Source: Cephalotrichum gorgonifer (Eukaryota > Ascomycota > Sordariomycetes > Microascales > Microascaceae). From it: a DNA stretch of 64,000 nt. Shown piece after piece: positions 44,368-56,183 of the stretch. The notes beneath the pieces were generated by a model, which saw only the letters and a program-made list of their open reading frames with translations, made no database searches and was not told the DNA's origin. The translations under genes and the position numbers were made by a program. Within the stretch, counting starts at the first letter, position 1. Each line of letters begins with the position of its first letter. The DNA is taken from contig ONZQ02000005.1 in assembly GCA_900312665.1 (NCBI GenBank), positions 73,608 to 137,607 of the forward strand, written 5' to 3'.

Positions 44368-47245
44368 TTAACGTACCTTCTCGCGAAGAACCCCCAGCCA
44401 CTGCGCCGCACTCAACCCCTGATCCGCCCGATCCTCGACCAGCAGCGTCTGCGCCCACAGCTTCAGGCTCGGCTCGCCGTCCTCGCGGACGACATATAGG
44501 TGGGGCACCGTGATGCTCCCCACCCCCTTCGACTTGTGGTCCCTGCTCTTCTGCACGACCGCCCGCACCCGCTCGTTGAAGTCGTTGTCGAGCTCCGGCA
44601 GCGCGCCCTTGCCCACGCGCAGCTGGGTCCTGTCCTCCACGCCGAAGACGTCCACGAGGAGCTGCGGCACCGCGTCGCGCCCGACCCAGATGAACTGCGT
44701 CTGGCCGTCGTCGATGAGGTACAGGCCGTAGGGCACCATCCGCTCCGAAGAGAGGTTCACCGGCGGCGGTAGCACGATGTGGCCCGTCTCCGGGTCGGGC
44801 ACCCCGGCGTTGTCGGGCATGTCGTGGAGCGAGTACATCCGGGGATAGATGTACTGCAGCAGGAGGGGAACGGGCAGCGTGGACAGCAGGCACAGGGCCG
44901 CTGACCGCAGGTCCGAGGGGATCTGTGCAGATTTCCGCAGGCCGATGTTCTTCATCAGGCCCAGGAACAGCATCGGTAGACCGCGGAGGTTTGCGGGGAA
45001 TTGTAGGCCGCCACCCATGCTACCGCCCGCCAGCTCCTTGCGGAATGTCTGGAGCAGCTCGGTGATCTTGGTCTGAAGGCTGTCCCTAGCAGAGTCGAGG
45101 CCGCTGCTGAGCGCCCTCTCGACAGCCTTGTGGCTGAAGTACGCCGCGATGGCAGACTGGTCCGCCGACGCGTAGACGTCGCTGAGGTTCTGCGTCGTAG
45201 GCAGGGCGAGCGTGAGGACGCGGATGCGCCGCTCGCCGTTGCAGGTCGTGTGCAGGACGGCCGTCTGGAAGCACGCCACGCCCTTGGTGATGGTCTCATC
45301 AATCGCCACCTCCACAACGTAGCACTGGTCGCGGGGGAACGCCGGGAAGGCGCATAGATCCGAGCTCCTGTTGAAGAAGTTGCCGTAGAACGTGTTCATG
45401 CGCAGGCCCGTCGTGGCGCGGACCCTCAGGACTGCCTCCAGGCCGATCTCCGACGACAGGTAGTCGCTGAACTCGCTCGCAAACTTCATTGCGTCCTCGG
45501 GCCGGCCTGCGTTCCAGCCCGGGTAGAACCACGTCTGGCCTCCCGTATACCGGGGCAGGTTGCTCAGGGAGGCAACGTCCTGGTAGTTGGACGAGAAGAG
45601 GAACATGTCGATAGAGACCTGACTCTTAGAGCACTCTACCGCGAAACTCTTGTAGAAGCTGTTGGCGGCTTGCAGGAGCCCGGTCTCCTTGGAAGTCCCA
45701 AGCAGCTTCTTGTCCTCGCGCGCCTCGAGCTTGCCGACGCCGATGTTGGGTAGCGAAGCGCTGAGGACGACGAGCTTGCCGCCCATGGTTGAAATGAGCT
45801 TGTGACCAGCCCGGAGGGCAGATCCCATGCACGAGGCGTTGTTCTGGTTGTTCTGGAACATCTCGGGGAGCTTGGTGAGCAGGGTCTCTATGCTCTGGCG
45901 GCTCTCGGTCAGGGGCACCAGAAGATCATGAGGCACGGGTAGGAAAGGCTCGTCGAGGTCGCTCACGACCAGCGTGCTCGGCTCCGCACCGGCATCCTCG
46001 TCCTTGGGGATCGAGAAGTAGTGGAGGCTGGAGTCGACAGCGAGGAAGCCGAGCCTGGTGCGTCGATCGGCGTTGGGTATGCGGTCTAGGCTGTCCAAGA
46101 TGGTCCGCGCACAGGTGGCCAGCAGGCCGGTAGAGACCGCCGCATAGCTGACGTCGAGCAGGAATAGGTAGACGAGAGGTTGAGGAGGTCGGACCATGTA
46201 CTCTTGGGGAGCGACGAACTCGACCACGGAGTGGTTGAGCTCCGGCCGCTCCCACCTATCCACGCTCCGCTGCGAGGCTGCATCCCAGTCGAAGGCCTGG
46301 GGGACGTCATTGGTGAGATTGCACATGTTGCACCTCCAGCGGTGACCATTGTCTAGGAAGGTGACGTAAGGGTTGATGTAGGACCGGCAGCGGCGGCATC
46401 GGGAGATGATCTGATCTTGTACGACAGGGACATCGTCGTCGATATCGTGGAGAGAGCCGTAGGGCTGGATGACTAGCGCGAAAGGAAGCTTCGACTTCTT
46501 GAGCAAGTTGTGGGTGGTCGGGACGGCGTTCAGCGTAGAGCGAACATACTTCGGTGGACAGTTGGAGTGAGGCGAGCTTGTTGCGCTAGTCTGTGAGTGG
46601 GTCTTTTGGTTAGCCTGCCTGCCAGCCCGAAAGGGGGGAGACGAGAAGGGGGGGCTAGAAGGCTCAACATACGCCGGGGGGGAGAATGATGGCAGGCGGC
46701 GGGTAGTCTAGCTCGGAAACGTTGAACGGCTGGTTGAGGAGGTCCGTAGGATGGAGCTGATTTAAAGCTACATGATGCGGAGCCTGGCCCATGGGCTGCT
46801 GCCCGGTGCCAACCTGCATCTGCGCCATGCCGGCGGTGAGTCCGGCGACACCTCCCGGGGCGGGGCCCCCGCCGGGGGCGGGATATCCATACGCATCCGG
46901 CGCCTGGTATCCACCGGCGGCGGGGACCGGCTGCTGCTGCTGCTGTGCGCCGTAAGGCTGGCCCGGATACCCTGGAGAGGCGAGGGGCTGGGCCTCTGGC
47001 TGCTGATATCCTCCGTAGCCGACGGGCTGGGGCGGCTGGGGCATCCCATACTGAGCCTGGCCGGGCGCGGGCGCGGGCGCGGCTCCGGCGGCGACATTGG
47101 CGCCGGTGCCAAAGTCGAAGGCCTGGGCGGCGTATCCCCTCTTCTTCTTCTTATGATCCCCTTCGTGCGGCGCTGCTTGGGAGTGCTCCGGCTGCTCATA
47201 GGGCGGCTGCTGGCCGTAGCCTTCGCCCGGTTGAGGCGTCGACAT
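44368..47245 (-). CDS. SEC24: SEC24, COPII cargo-adaptor subunit
   Basis: Sec24 pairs with Sec23 on the ER and selects cargo for COPII vesicles. Exons (descending) 46673-47245 and 44377-46590; read-through of the last donor adds codons to a stop at 44368 (931 aa). The first 190 residues are Pro/Gln/Gly-rich. The zinc finger has Cys at about 256, 259, 278 and 281 (CRRC ... CNMC). The trunk (LVYLFLLDVSYAAVSTGLL), beta-sandwich, helical (SAIAAYFSHKAVERALSSGL) and gelsolin-like domains (PPPVNLSSERMVPYGLYLID) follow in the normal order. Exon 2 begins TSATSSPHSNCPPKYVRS, using the CACAG acceptor at 46591. A consensus donor GTACGT follows LREK at 44376; splicing to 44216-44227 would instead give the ending VVQ. 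Divergent from the small membrane protein gene. Confidence 0.93.
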
Positions 47246-48190
47246 CGTCCGATTTCGGCCCTTTTATGCGGCGAGATGGGCGGGGTGCGATTACTCTATC
47301 GGATGGGCGTTGATGTCGAGCTGCGTGGAACTTATCACTTTTGTTGGGGGGTCGTAGAGGAGGATTAGAATAGCGGAGACGAGGAGTCGTGGGCGGAGAG
47401 TTGAAATTGGGTGGGCCAGTGGGGCATGCGGCCGATTAAGGGGTTACGAGCTTTAGGCTTCCCTTCCTTCCAAGAAAGGTGGCCACAGTGGCTCGGGCTA
47501 AGGTGGGAGAGCGTCTCGGGGGACGGGTGAGTTGTCGACAGATTTGGTGTGGTGAAGCTGGTCGTCAACTTGACAGGTGGTTCAAAGTTTAGAGCGCACC
47601 GAGGTCTTGGTTGGAAGTGGAAGCCCCCCCGCCACCTCCACGGTTGGGGAGCGGCCCTTCGTTGCTGACTGTCCTGTGGCTGGTGGGATACTCCGGGTAA
47701 CGCTCGGCTGAAGTCTGGCGGTGGAAACTCTAAGGCAGCCGAGGACCTATTGTTAGAGTATATTTCCACGCTAGGCACTGATGACAGCATGCCAGGTTGA
47801 TGATGTGGAGCACGCGACCGCGCCACACCCCGACCGCCACCTACAGCTGCACCAAAGTACTACGCCTGGTACCTAGCTGCGGTGTAGGTACTCGTAAGCT
47901 CCCACCCACCCCAGCAACAGCTTGCAGCTTGAAACAAGCTGAATTTCCACAGATGGCCCGTTAGTGCAACACATCCCACCACGGTAGCACCCGGGATGCA
48001 GCGTCTCCATCTCCAGACGATCGTCATTCCTCACGTTCTCCTCTTTTTTCCCACTTCCTTCCCCAGGGGCTGATCCTCACTGTTAAATCACCACGATCCG
48101 AGCCTGATCCCCCCCCATATAAAAAGCACTTTCCATTTTCGCCTTCAAAAAAAGCTATCCTCCCGCCTCCGACATCCTTCGTCGCGCGTC
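47246..48190. promoter_or_regulatory. Shared divergent promoter SEC24 / small membrane protein
   Basis: 945 nt between divergent start codons. It holds a TATA box for the rightward gene at 48118. No other element assigned. Confidence 0.45.
48118..48125 (+). promoter_or_regulatory. TATA box of the small membrane-protein gene
   Basis: TATAAAAA, 73 nt before the ATG at 48191, in a position expected for a core promoter. Confidence 0.5.
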
Positions 48191-48830
48191 ATGGGGCTTC
48201 TTGGGTAGGTTTAAGTTCCGCAGCCGCGAATCCCCTGAATCCTTCCCAAAATATTCCACGCGGTTTGCCGCTCCCAACTCCCACCGCCGCCGCGCCACCC
48301 CCCACCTCACTTCAGCACAATCTCGGGCCAAATCACCACGGTTTGCCCCTCTATCACACCTCCCCTTCGCCCCATAGCTAGTACTGTCCTCACACGAGCT
48401 CTGCCGCTAACTAAGAAAAACTCCAGTCAACTCATCCCCCTCGTCCTCCTGGCCGTCGTCCTCGGCGGCCTGGCGGTGGTGGGCTACTACATCTACGAGA
48501 GCGTAACCAACATCCGCACCGCCGCCGAGGAGCGCATGTCGCGCCGCAACATCGCGTTTACCAAGGACGGCATGCGCGTCGGAGTGCGCGACATGGGGAA
48601 CGAGAACTACGTCGATAAGACGCAGCAGTACCTCGTCAAGGCGTGGGAGCTGAGTGGGAAGACAGCTGCTGGGGTTGGTGGGAATGAGAAGGAGGGGAGG
48701 AAGAGGTAAGCCTTTCTACTGTGAACCCCCCCGGCCGAGGGTATTCCGAACGGGTTGCGCTATGAGATTTCGTGTTAGGGGTTGGGTTGCTAATGCTCGC
48801 ATGCGATTTAGGAGCAAAAAGGCGACGTAG
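48191..48830 (+). CDS. Small single-pass membrane protein, conserved-looking, function unknown
   Basis: Three exons: 48191-48204 (14 nt), 48427-48705 and 48812-48830 (19 nt), giving 103 aa. The N-terminus MGLLGQLIPLVLL runs directly into a hydrophobic segment (about residues 6-28: LAVVLGGLAVVGYYIY), followed by a soluble tail with RTAAEERMSRRNIAFTKDGM, RVGVRDMGNENYVDKTQQYL and a basic end (RKRSKKAT). It looks like a signal-anchor protein with the tail probably in the cytosol or an organelle matrix. I recall similar short proteins in other Pezizomycotina, but no function is known to me. The first donor is GTAGGT, and the second intron has donor GTAAGC and acceptor TTTAG; phases close. The two tiny exons would make it easy to miss in automatic annotation. 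Confidence 0.8.
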
Positions 48831-49994
48831 GTGACTTCCATACAGCGCGCGGACGGACCGACGGCACGACGGCACGATACCAAGACCTTATACGAAATAC
48901 TTTGGCGGGGAGGGCACGAGAGACACCGGGATTTCCTTCTTCACCATGGGTTACTTGCTATGTCGAAATAGGGACTGGGAGGTGACAAAATAGGACAGTA
49001 ACTTATCTGCGAGACGTTAATGACGATACCCCGTTCCTTACGTCCGGTAGGCGTCTGGTTATGCTTCTTGGGTGGCTCTCCACTAGTACTACTCGTGTAG
49101 AGGGCTGGTGGCTTCGCAGATGTTCAAGGCTAAGCAAACCTCACCGCGTTCGCCCTCTCCGAGACATACATATCTCGAGAATCGAGAACTTCCAGTGGAT
49201 ACACCTAGAATTTCAAGGGGAGAAACATAACATGGTTCGAGCAGATGCTTCAACGATGAAAAAGTTCCCGGGCAACACAGGCGCAAAAGTATAGTTCCCT
49301 GTCGCTCGTCATTTCGTATATAATCGTACATGCATTGAGGGTGCACATCCACTGTGGACATGACACCGCCAAACCCTTGTGATGGCTAGATGTATAGCCG
49401 TCGTCAAGATCTCCCTTCAAGTGCCAGCCAGCCAGCCCACCTATCCGCGCCCCTTGAACCTCGTCTCAAGACCTGAACGTGACGCCCGCGACACACCAGT
49501 CTTGGTACTGAGCCCGTGATCCGAAAGCTAACCTAATGCGGAAAACTCAGCCCTCTAGGGGCTTCTGGTCCTCCTAAGAAAGTCAAAGCCAGCGGACTTT
49601 CCTCAGCTGACAGTCTATATAAGGTCGCTGCCCGTAGTCTTCCTTGCCGCCTATTGACATCGTAGTCCTAAGCGTAGGAGACGCTAGTAGGCCATGAAGC
49701 GGACGGCGTTCTTATAGGACCGGCTGGGTCTGTCTTTGTGACGTCCCTGGAAAGCAGAGGGAGCGCTGATAATTGCAACCATGGGCTGTTTCAGCATACC
49801 TCATGGATAGCCTGGGCGGTTCTCATCCGGAATCTGTGCTGACTCTCGCTACCCATGCCCGGGATCAGGTTTGGCCCGGAAGGCTCATCTTCCTAGGGCG
49901 AACATGTCGCCCTGTCCCTCTCCGCTGCACCCTAGCTGCATACGTATAGGCGATAGGTGTCCTCGAAATGTCGTGCAATGGCGTGCCGTACCTC
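48831..49994. other. Convergent spacer, membrane-protein gene / Zn2Cys6 gene
   Basis: About 1.2 kb. A TATATAAGG element at 49616 faces right but precedes no recognisable gene. The short frame at 49061-49294 has no family motif. Confidence 0.35.
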
Positions 49995-52266
49995 TCACTT
50001 GTTCAATAGGGTAAACCCGCCCGCCAAGCGCTCCCCCTCCTTACCACCCTTACTGCCGGCCTTCGAAATCATCTCCGTCGTCTTCTGGTCGACGAACCCC
50101 TTCCGAAGCGCCTCCATATGCTTGAACGGATCCAGGGGGTATTGGGATTGGGTAGCTGGATCGTAGGACGGCCGAGTTGAGAGAACCTTTTCAAAGTCGT
50201 GCGCTACCGGGTACGGCCTGGCGAAGAGGTTGTCGCGGCGGATGTACATTGACGGGACCCGGACGTCGAGCTGCAACCCCGCGTTAGTATATCGGGGCTC
50301 TCATAAGGGGTGCTGGAAAGCCCAGTAGGTATCTCGTGTAACTCACCTTGGCCAACACACCGGAATATCGCACCCCCAGCTCTGTCGCGATGTACTGCAA
50401 CCTCCCCCTGACCCACGACCGCTGGGCGTCCGTGCAGTGGTCCTGGTTCTGTACCACCACCAGTGGCAGGTTGAGGAAGTACCCAGGCAGGCTCTTCTGG
50501 GCATTCTCATCGCCGCACCCGAACCCGGACAAACTGGCTCTCTTCTTGACATCCGGCCTCTTTAGGTGCCATGAGAAGTGGTACGGTACGGATGCTATGA
50601 TGTCCGTGATACAATCAGTAGATATCCGCGCGCAGGTGGCGTACTCGGGCGTTGTCCTGTAGTCGGCAGGCGCGCAGATCCACGCGACACACCGGACGAT
50701 GGTGGCGGCCAGGTGTAGGCGGGTCACCCTGGCCATGTTGACCACGCTCGCGATCCAGTAGTCGCAGTAGATGTCGACCCTTCCCGGGAACGCCTCGGCC
50801 CTTGAGTAGTCACCGTCCGGGACGTTGTCTTCCCAGGCAACGGTCACATGGCGCCAGTGCTCTGGCAGGTTGTCGGACCACACCGTGATCTCGTGCTCGA
50901 GGGCCTGCATCCGCCTTACGAGGCCCGATAAGATCTGACTGACCTCGGGGCTTCTGACGTTGGCGGTCAATAGCTTAGTTACTTCGGCCCGAATGGCGTT
51001 CATTCGGATAGCGTAGCTTTGCGATAGAGTTGCCGTCTGGTCGTTTACGGCGTCGGTCACCCACCATTCGACGCCCATTGCTGGTGTTGTCCCCGAAGCC
51101 ATCGAGTGTACGATCTGAGTGAGGTCTGTGAGTAACCGCATCGAGGGAGCCCAGGTCGGTGACTCAGGGAGGAGGGAGGAGGGAGTAGGTAATACCATTT
51201 GCGTGCGAACAGCGATGAACAAGAGGAGTCCCCTTTTTGTCCGCAGCTGATCCCGGCCACGGGCCTCTGCCAGCCGTATTGCTCCTTCGACATGTTTTAC
51301 CCAGTTTCCAACTCCCATGCCGGCGTAAGTAATATGCTGTCGCAGAGTGTCAGTAGAAGGGTGGGCACTCATATCTAAGCGAGCCGACTGCATCAGTCCA
51401 CAGGACTCATCCTACTCAAACATACCTCGTATAGACAAAGAAGTAGTACAGCACATAGCGTAGCGTCCGACTTGGATGCCTCGGGGTCTTCTAGAGTGCG
51501 CTGAAGTGCCTGTAGAGCCCGGTGATAGTTGAAAACGGCGCGCAGTGTAATCTCGGACATGTTAACGTTGGGTCGGTTTCCCAGCGAGGCGTAGGCGCAG
51601 GCGCCAAAGGCATAGGCCAGCGGACTCTTGGGCCCGACGATCTTCATCAGCGGCAGTACAAAGTGCAGGTAACCCCTCGAGCTGTCCTTGCGGGGTACAA
51701 GGATGAAGTTCGCGACGAACAGGCACGCGGCGCGGTCCTGGATGGGGAGGCCGAGGGAGCGCACCAAGACTTCGGCCGAGGTGGTTGAGGAGACTGAGGA
51801 AGCCGGCGACAGCTCGCCGTCCTTGTCAGGCTCGGAAGAGGATGAAGAGGATGAAGAGGGGCTGGAGGAGGATGAAGAGGAAGGCCAGGACGGGGGCTGC
51901 CTGGCTTCGGTGTTCTTCTGCACAGGCTTCTTGACCGTCTTTCGAGCGCGCCTCTCGGTCGCCTGGGTCTCGTTGCGGTGCACGATATCGAACTCATCTC
52001 TGTAGCCGGGGCATTGTCGCCGGGACTTTGCACATTGAGAGCAGGTTGGTCTCGCCTCGTCGCACTAGTGGCGGGTCGAATCGGTAAGAGCGGGCTCGAC
52101 TCGGCCTCGTGACTCCCGAAGGAGAGCTGGCGTCGAAGCCGTGAGGCAGGGGCCGGGGGGGATTGGGGGGAGGGAATGGGAGGAGTTCTCCAACTGCTGT
52201 ACATACCTTTATCCTCCGGGTCCGGCACATCTGGCAGCCCCGGGAGGGCTTTCCACAATAGACCAT
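49995..52266 (-). CDS. Zn(II)2Cys6 transcription factor
   Basis: Fungal binuclear-cluster DNA-binding regulator; target unknown. Four exons (descending): 52207-52266, 51426-52064, 50347-51336, 49995-50270; 654 aa. The cluster is split by intron 1: CGKPSRGCQMCRTRRIK joined to CDEARPTCSQCAKSRRQCPG, giving the six-Cys pattern at residues 11-38. A Ser-rich/acidic linker follows (about 70-100). The middle-homology part includes VLVRSLGLPIQDRAACLFVA, FVLPLMKIVGPKSPLAYA and HVEGAIRLAEARG, like many Pezizomycotina regulators. The C-terminus is IRRDNLFARPYPVAHDFEK and ends in a Lys-rich tail. All introns are phase 0. It stands alone: no metabolic gene cluster lies beside it, so no target is suggested. 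Confidence 0.9.
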
Positions 52267-55200
52267 GGTTACGGCTTGGTGATGGAGAAGACGAGAAGAA
52301 TCGAAGAGGCTGCGTTATCTCGGTCAAGATGGTTGATATGAGGGAGGGTTAAGTAGGGGCTAGGAGGAGAGTGCGCCAGGAAGTGAAGCTGCAAGTAATC
52401 AATCATTCAGGGCGTGGCGCGGGATGCAGTCGATGCCGAGGGGCGTGTGCGCCTTCCACACCAGGCCTATTCAAGACTATAGCCGATATTATATGTATGG
52501 GCAAATGTCCCCGGCGATGTTACTAGTGCAGCTAGGGTAGGTGTAGTGATGGTGCTGGGAGACAGGAAGACTACCATGGACGTGGAGGATAGGCACATGG
52601 ACTTGGATGCGGGGGATGCCAACTTTTGGAGAATCTGGGGAAGGTTTGGGACTACTCGTAGACCCCGGAGGTGCCGGATGGATGAATTAGAGGTAAGGAC
52701 AAAGTTCAAGAGATGGAAAGAGAAACACAAGACAGGGATGGGGTAGGTAGATCGACCGCTCTTGAAATGCAACCTCTCTTAAGAATCGATGCTGGACTCG
52801 GCGCCCGAAAAGTGGGTGGATACTTGCGCTCGAATGGAGTACATGTAAACATAAACTGGCTTGTGATGCATCGGCGGTGGAGTAATACTTTGTATATGTC
52901 GAAGATCCACAATACAGAAAAGTCCCAATTCATGTAATGCTGGGCGAGATCTGGAATCGAAGGATTACAAAGAGATAAAGTATTGCTGGACCAAAGGGTG
53001 CAGAGTACTTACTCTAGTTACAGCGCTCTTGGTCCGAGGTCTCGACCATAATAGTCCAGACTATTAACAACAAGGATTTTATTTGGGTAATCGGCATTAC
53101 TCGTAAATAGGTAGCAACGATGGGTGGTAAAAGCGCAGAGAGGCAGGGGCGATCGGTGGGCGGACAGGACAGGAAGGCACGAGCGCTCATACTGACAAGC
53201 AAGCAGGAGTACAAGTACGTACGGTGGGGCACGGCGCTAACTGCATCCATATTGGAATGATGTTCCCAGCAGGGGGGGGCTTGGACTGGAGGATAGTGCC
53301 TCCATGGTCGTTCCGACTCGGGGGTTTTCTTCACCGTCGCGCCAAATGTCACCCAAGGCACGGAGCAGGAGGAGTGTTAATAGGCTTTGGCACCGCCGAC
53401 TTAGCCCCTAGTTGCATGCAAGCAGCCCTGCTCAAAGGCACACCGACCCACCTACGGCCAGACAGACAGAAGGATGCGGACGGAACACAAGTGGGAAGGG
53501 GCGGGTAGGCAGGGTGAAGAACGTGGGAGGTGGATTCAATTCCTATCCGTAAGTGGACGTCTATGTTGATTGGCACGCAATCCGGTGCAGCCAAGACAAG
53601 TCTCGACGGGGCGATGAAAACGTCACACGGTCAGACGAGTAGTTCATGGCGAAGACGGCCCGATATTAATAAGTACTTGCATCCGTGCGTAGAATTGCAG
53701 ATTTGCGCTTAGACTTGCAGACCGATTCGCATGATTACACGGGAAGGAGCGAGAGGCAGGCAGGAACGGGACGTCAGCTGAGGGCAATACGCTTTCCGAA
53801 TACTCAGTATTCGTGCTCGTACAAGTGAGTGGTGAGTGGTTGATGAGTTAGGAGTGAATAGCGTCAAAAAAGCATTGACAAGCATTGACCCTGCCATGAA
53901 GGGCGCCTGTGCGGCACTATCTCAGGTAGGCCGGAATTTTACCTGCCAAGTGGCTGGCTGGCTGGCTAGCAGGCTCTGAGCCGACATGGTTGGCACAAGA
54001 ACAGAACACAGACCCGGGCTCTCCCGGTGTCAGGGTCGGGGTCGGGGTCAAATACTCCGTCCGTACTCGTAGTGCCAAGGCCTGTTCCGTCTTCAGGTGG
54101 GATATCGTCCCCCTGTATAGTGTAATAATTGCATATGAAAAGGCCGAGCAGAGTAAGCCATGGACGTAGAAACCAGGTCAGTTCACTCACCCGTTCACGT
54201 ATCCGATATGAGATCCTGCACGACACCGACAACACACCCACCCAGGGGCCCAGGCCCAGGGCGGCGGCGGCTGAGAGTTTTATGACAAGTAATACCGGCA
54301 ATTTGCCAAACTTGGTTCCCCCCTCTTGCATCTTTAACCCCTCCCGTCGGCTTCTCAACCGAGGCATCGCGCGCCTATTCACCACCCAGTCCACTTTCCC
54401 CGCCCGCCCGCCCCTCCCCTCCCCCACTTTCCGGAACGGCATGACCAAAAATACTTGGGGATCTTCGCATCGATGTATGGTTATTATTACTGTGGGAGCC
54501 TGAAAAGGAAAGGAAAGAAAAAATGACAACTGAGCCCTACCGGTAAATCGGTCTCTCCCAGGCATGCGAACTAACCCCTCTTTGGTTTAATCGTTGGTCT
54601 ATAAGACGGACTGGTAGGTCCCTTGCCCGTTCACTCGTCCATCATGTGGGGGTACGTACCTGTGGGAGTACCTATAAGTCTGGGGCCAGGATTGTAAACC
54701 TTTGATGTCGTGCGGAAGAACAAGTACTCGTAAATATGGTCGTGTATCGGTCGGTTGTACGAGTCGGTCCGGGTTGGGGGCCGAGTGTTACGGGTGCTCC
54801 TTCCTTGGCCGTTATTAGCATCTAACATATCCCGTTTCCACTCTGCTTGGGTATTCCTTGTATTCGCGCCTCGGCTTCACGAAGAGCTCTGAGGGCGGCG
54901 AACCTCTGCTTACCGCCGTGGTGTGCCAGACAGCGTCGCCCACGAACAAGGGTACTACCGAAACCCTGTCTTGGCCAGTCGATCGTCTCTGCGCACCCAG
55001 CGTCTCATCCTCCTCCCTCCATCTTCATCCCTGTCGTATTGTCGCGCGATACCTCGGCTAGGTCGAAACTCCCACTCAGCCTCCCGGCCAAGGGTAAGTT
55101 GGAAACGCGAAATAAAGCATAGTATCGCCCCGTACCCACAGACATCTGTCGAACCACGGACCCCTGCAATGTACTTGTATGGACCCCATCATGTTTCCAA

Positions 55201-56183
55201 GCACATACCCACCCCGCAGTTCTCTTTTCAGCTTGGAGCAACCGGTCCTCGGGCAGGAGAGTCTAGGTTTAGTGTACTTGTCCCCAACACTATTCATAGG
55301 AACGGGAGAGGGTGTGGGATCCCCCTCCCCCCCTGTCTTTTCCCAAGATGACCATCCCTCGGCCCAAGCAGAAAGAACCTGCCATCCGGCACTTCAGCGC
55401 GCACGGATTCTTTTCCGGGTTTTACTTGATACTTGGACGAAAGAAAAAAGTTCCTTTGGTAAGGAGAAGAAAGGGGGGTGAGGGGTGTGTGTAAGTGTGT
55501 ATGTGCATATGTGTCGAAGACCCAATAAATGGCAAAGACTATGGTATTAGAAGAAAATAACTCTATCCTGCATCAGACACAATGACCTAAAAAAAGAACG
55601 CAGGGAACATGGATCCGGGGTTGGATAATCGACTCCGGTTAGAAAGATGAAGAAAAAACATGAAAACATGTAAAACATAACATGAGTGCAAAAAAAAAAA
55701 AGCATCACCCTCTTCCAAATCATCAAATCTCCCTTCTCCTCTCGATCTTTTGTGCTACTCTCTTGTTCACATCTTTCTTTTTCCTTTACCACACGCCCCT
55801 TGTATAATAGCTCACTCCTCATAAGCATACGCAAAGACGGGAAAAAAAGGAAAGAAAGAAGGAGAGGAAAATGGGGGTAAAGCTACCGGCAGTGCGATGT
55901 AAATCGGAACAGAACGGCACACCCTCCACCCTCTTGGAAGTATGCACATCACCTCCCAAAGAGCCGGACCCATGCGATCGCACGTCCCCTCTCTGAGCCC
56001 CCTCTCTGGGCCAAGTTAAGCAGATGGAGAAGACCGACCCTGAAACACCGAATGTACTAGCCTGCCCGAAGGGGTCTCCCCCACCCTCGGCACTCGGCAG
56101 GGATCTATACTCAAAGCGACACTTNNNNNNNNNNNNNNNNNNNNCCCCCCCCCCGCCCCCGCCCTCCACGCCCTCACGCGCTC
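52267..56183. other. Gene-free block 4 (about 3.9 kb), ends in an assembly gap
   Basis: No supported gene. Motif copies occur near 53206-53220, 53818, 54065 and 54722. Poly-A, poly-C and simple stretches become frequent to the right, ending at the N-run. The TF promoter is on the left. Confidence 0.45.
56125..56144. other. Assembly gap (20 N)
   Basis: Twenty N bases followed by a run of C. The gap lies 39 nt beyond the exportin-5 stop codon, so it does not break a known exon. The true gap size is unknown. Confidence 0.98.

Noticed and set aside
50284..51393. The 369-codon frame as a gene of its own
   Set aside because: It is exon 3 of the Zn2Cys6 factor, joined by phase-0 introns to the Cys cluster upstream and a short exon downstream.
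49995..52266. Secondary-metabolite cluster around the Zn2Cys6 factor
   Set aside because: No synthase, oxidase or transporter genes lie on either side; neighbours are a small membrane protein and an exportin.
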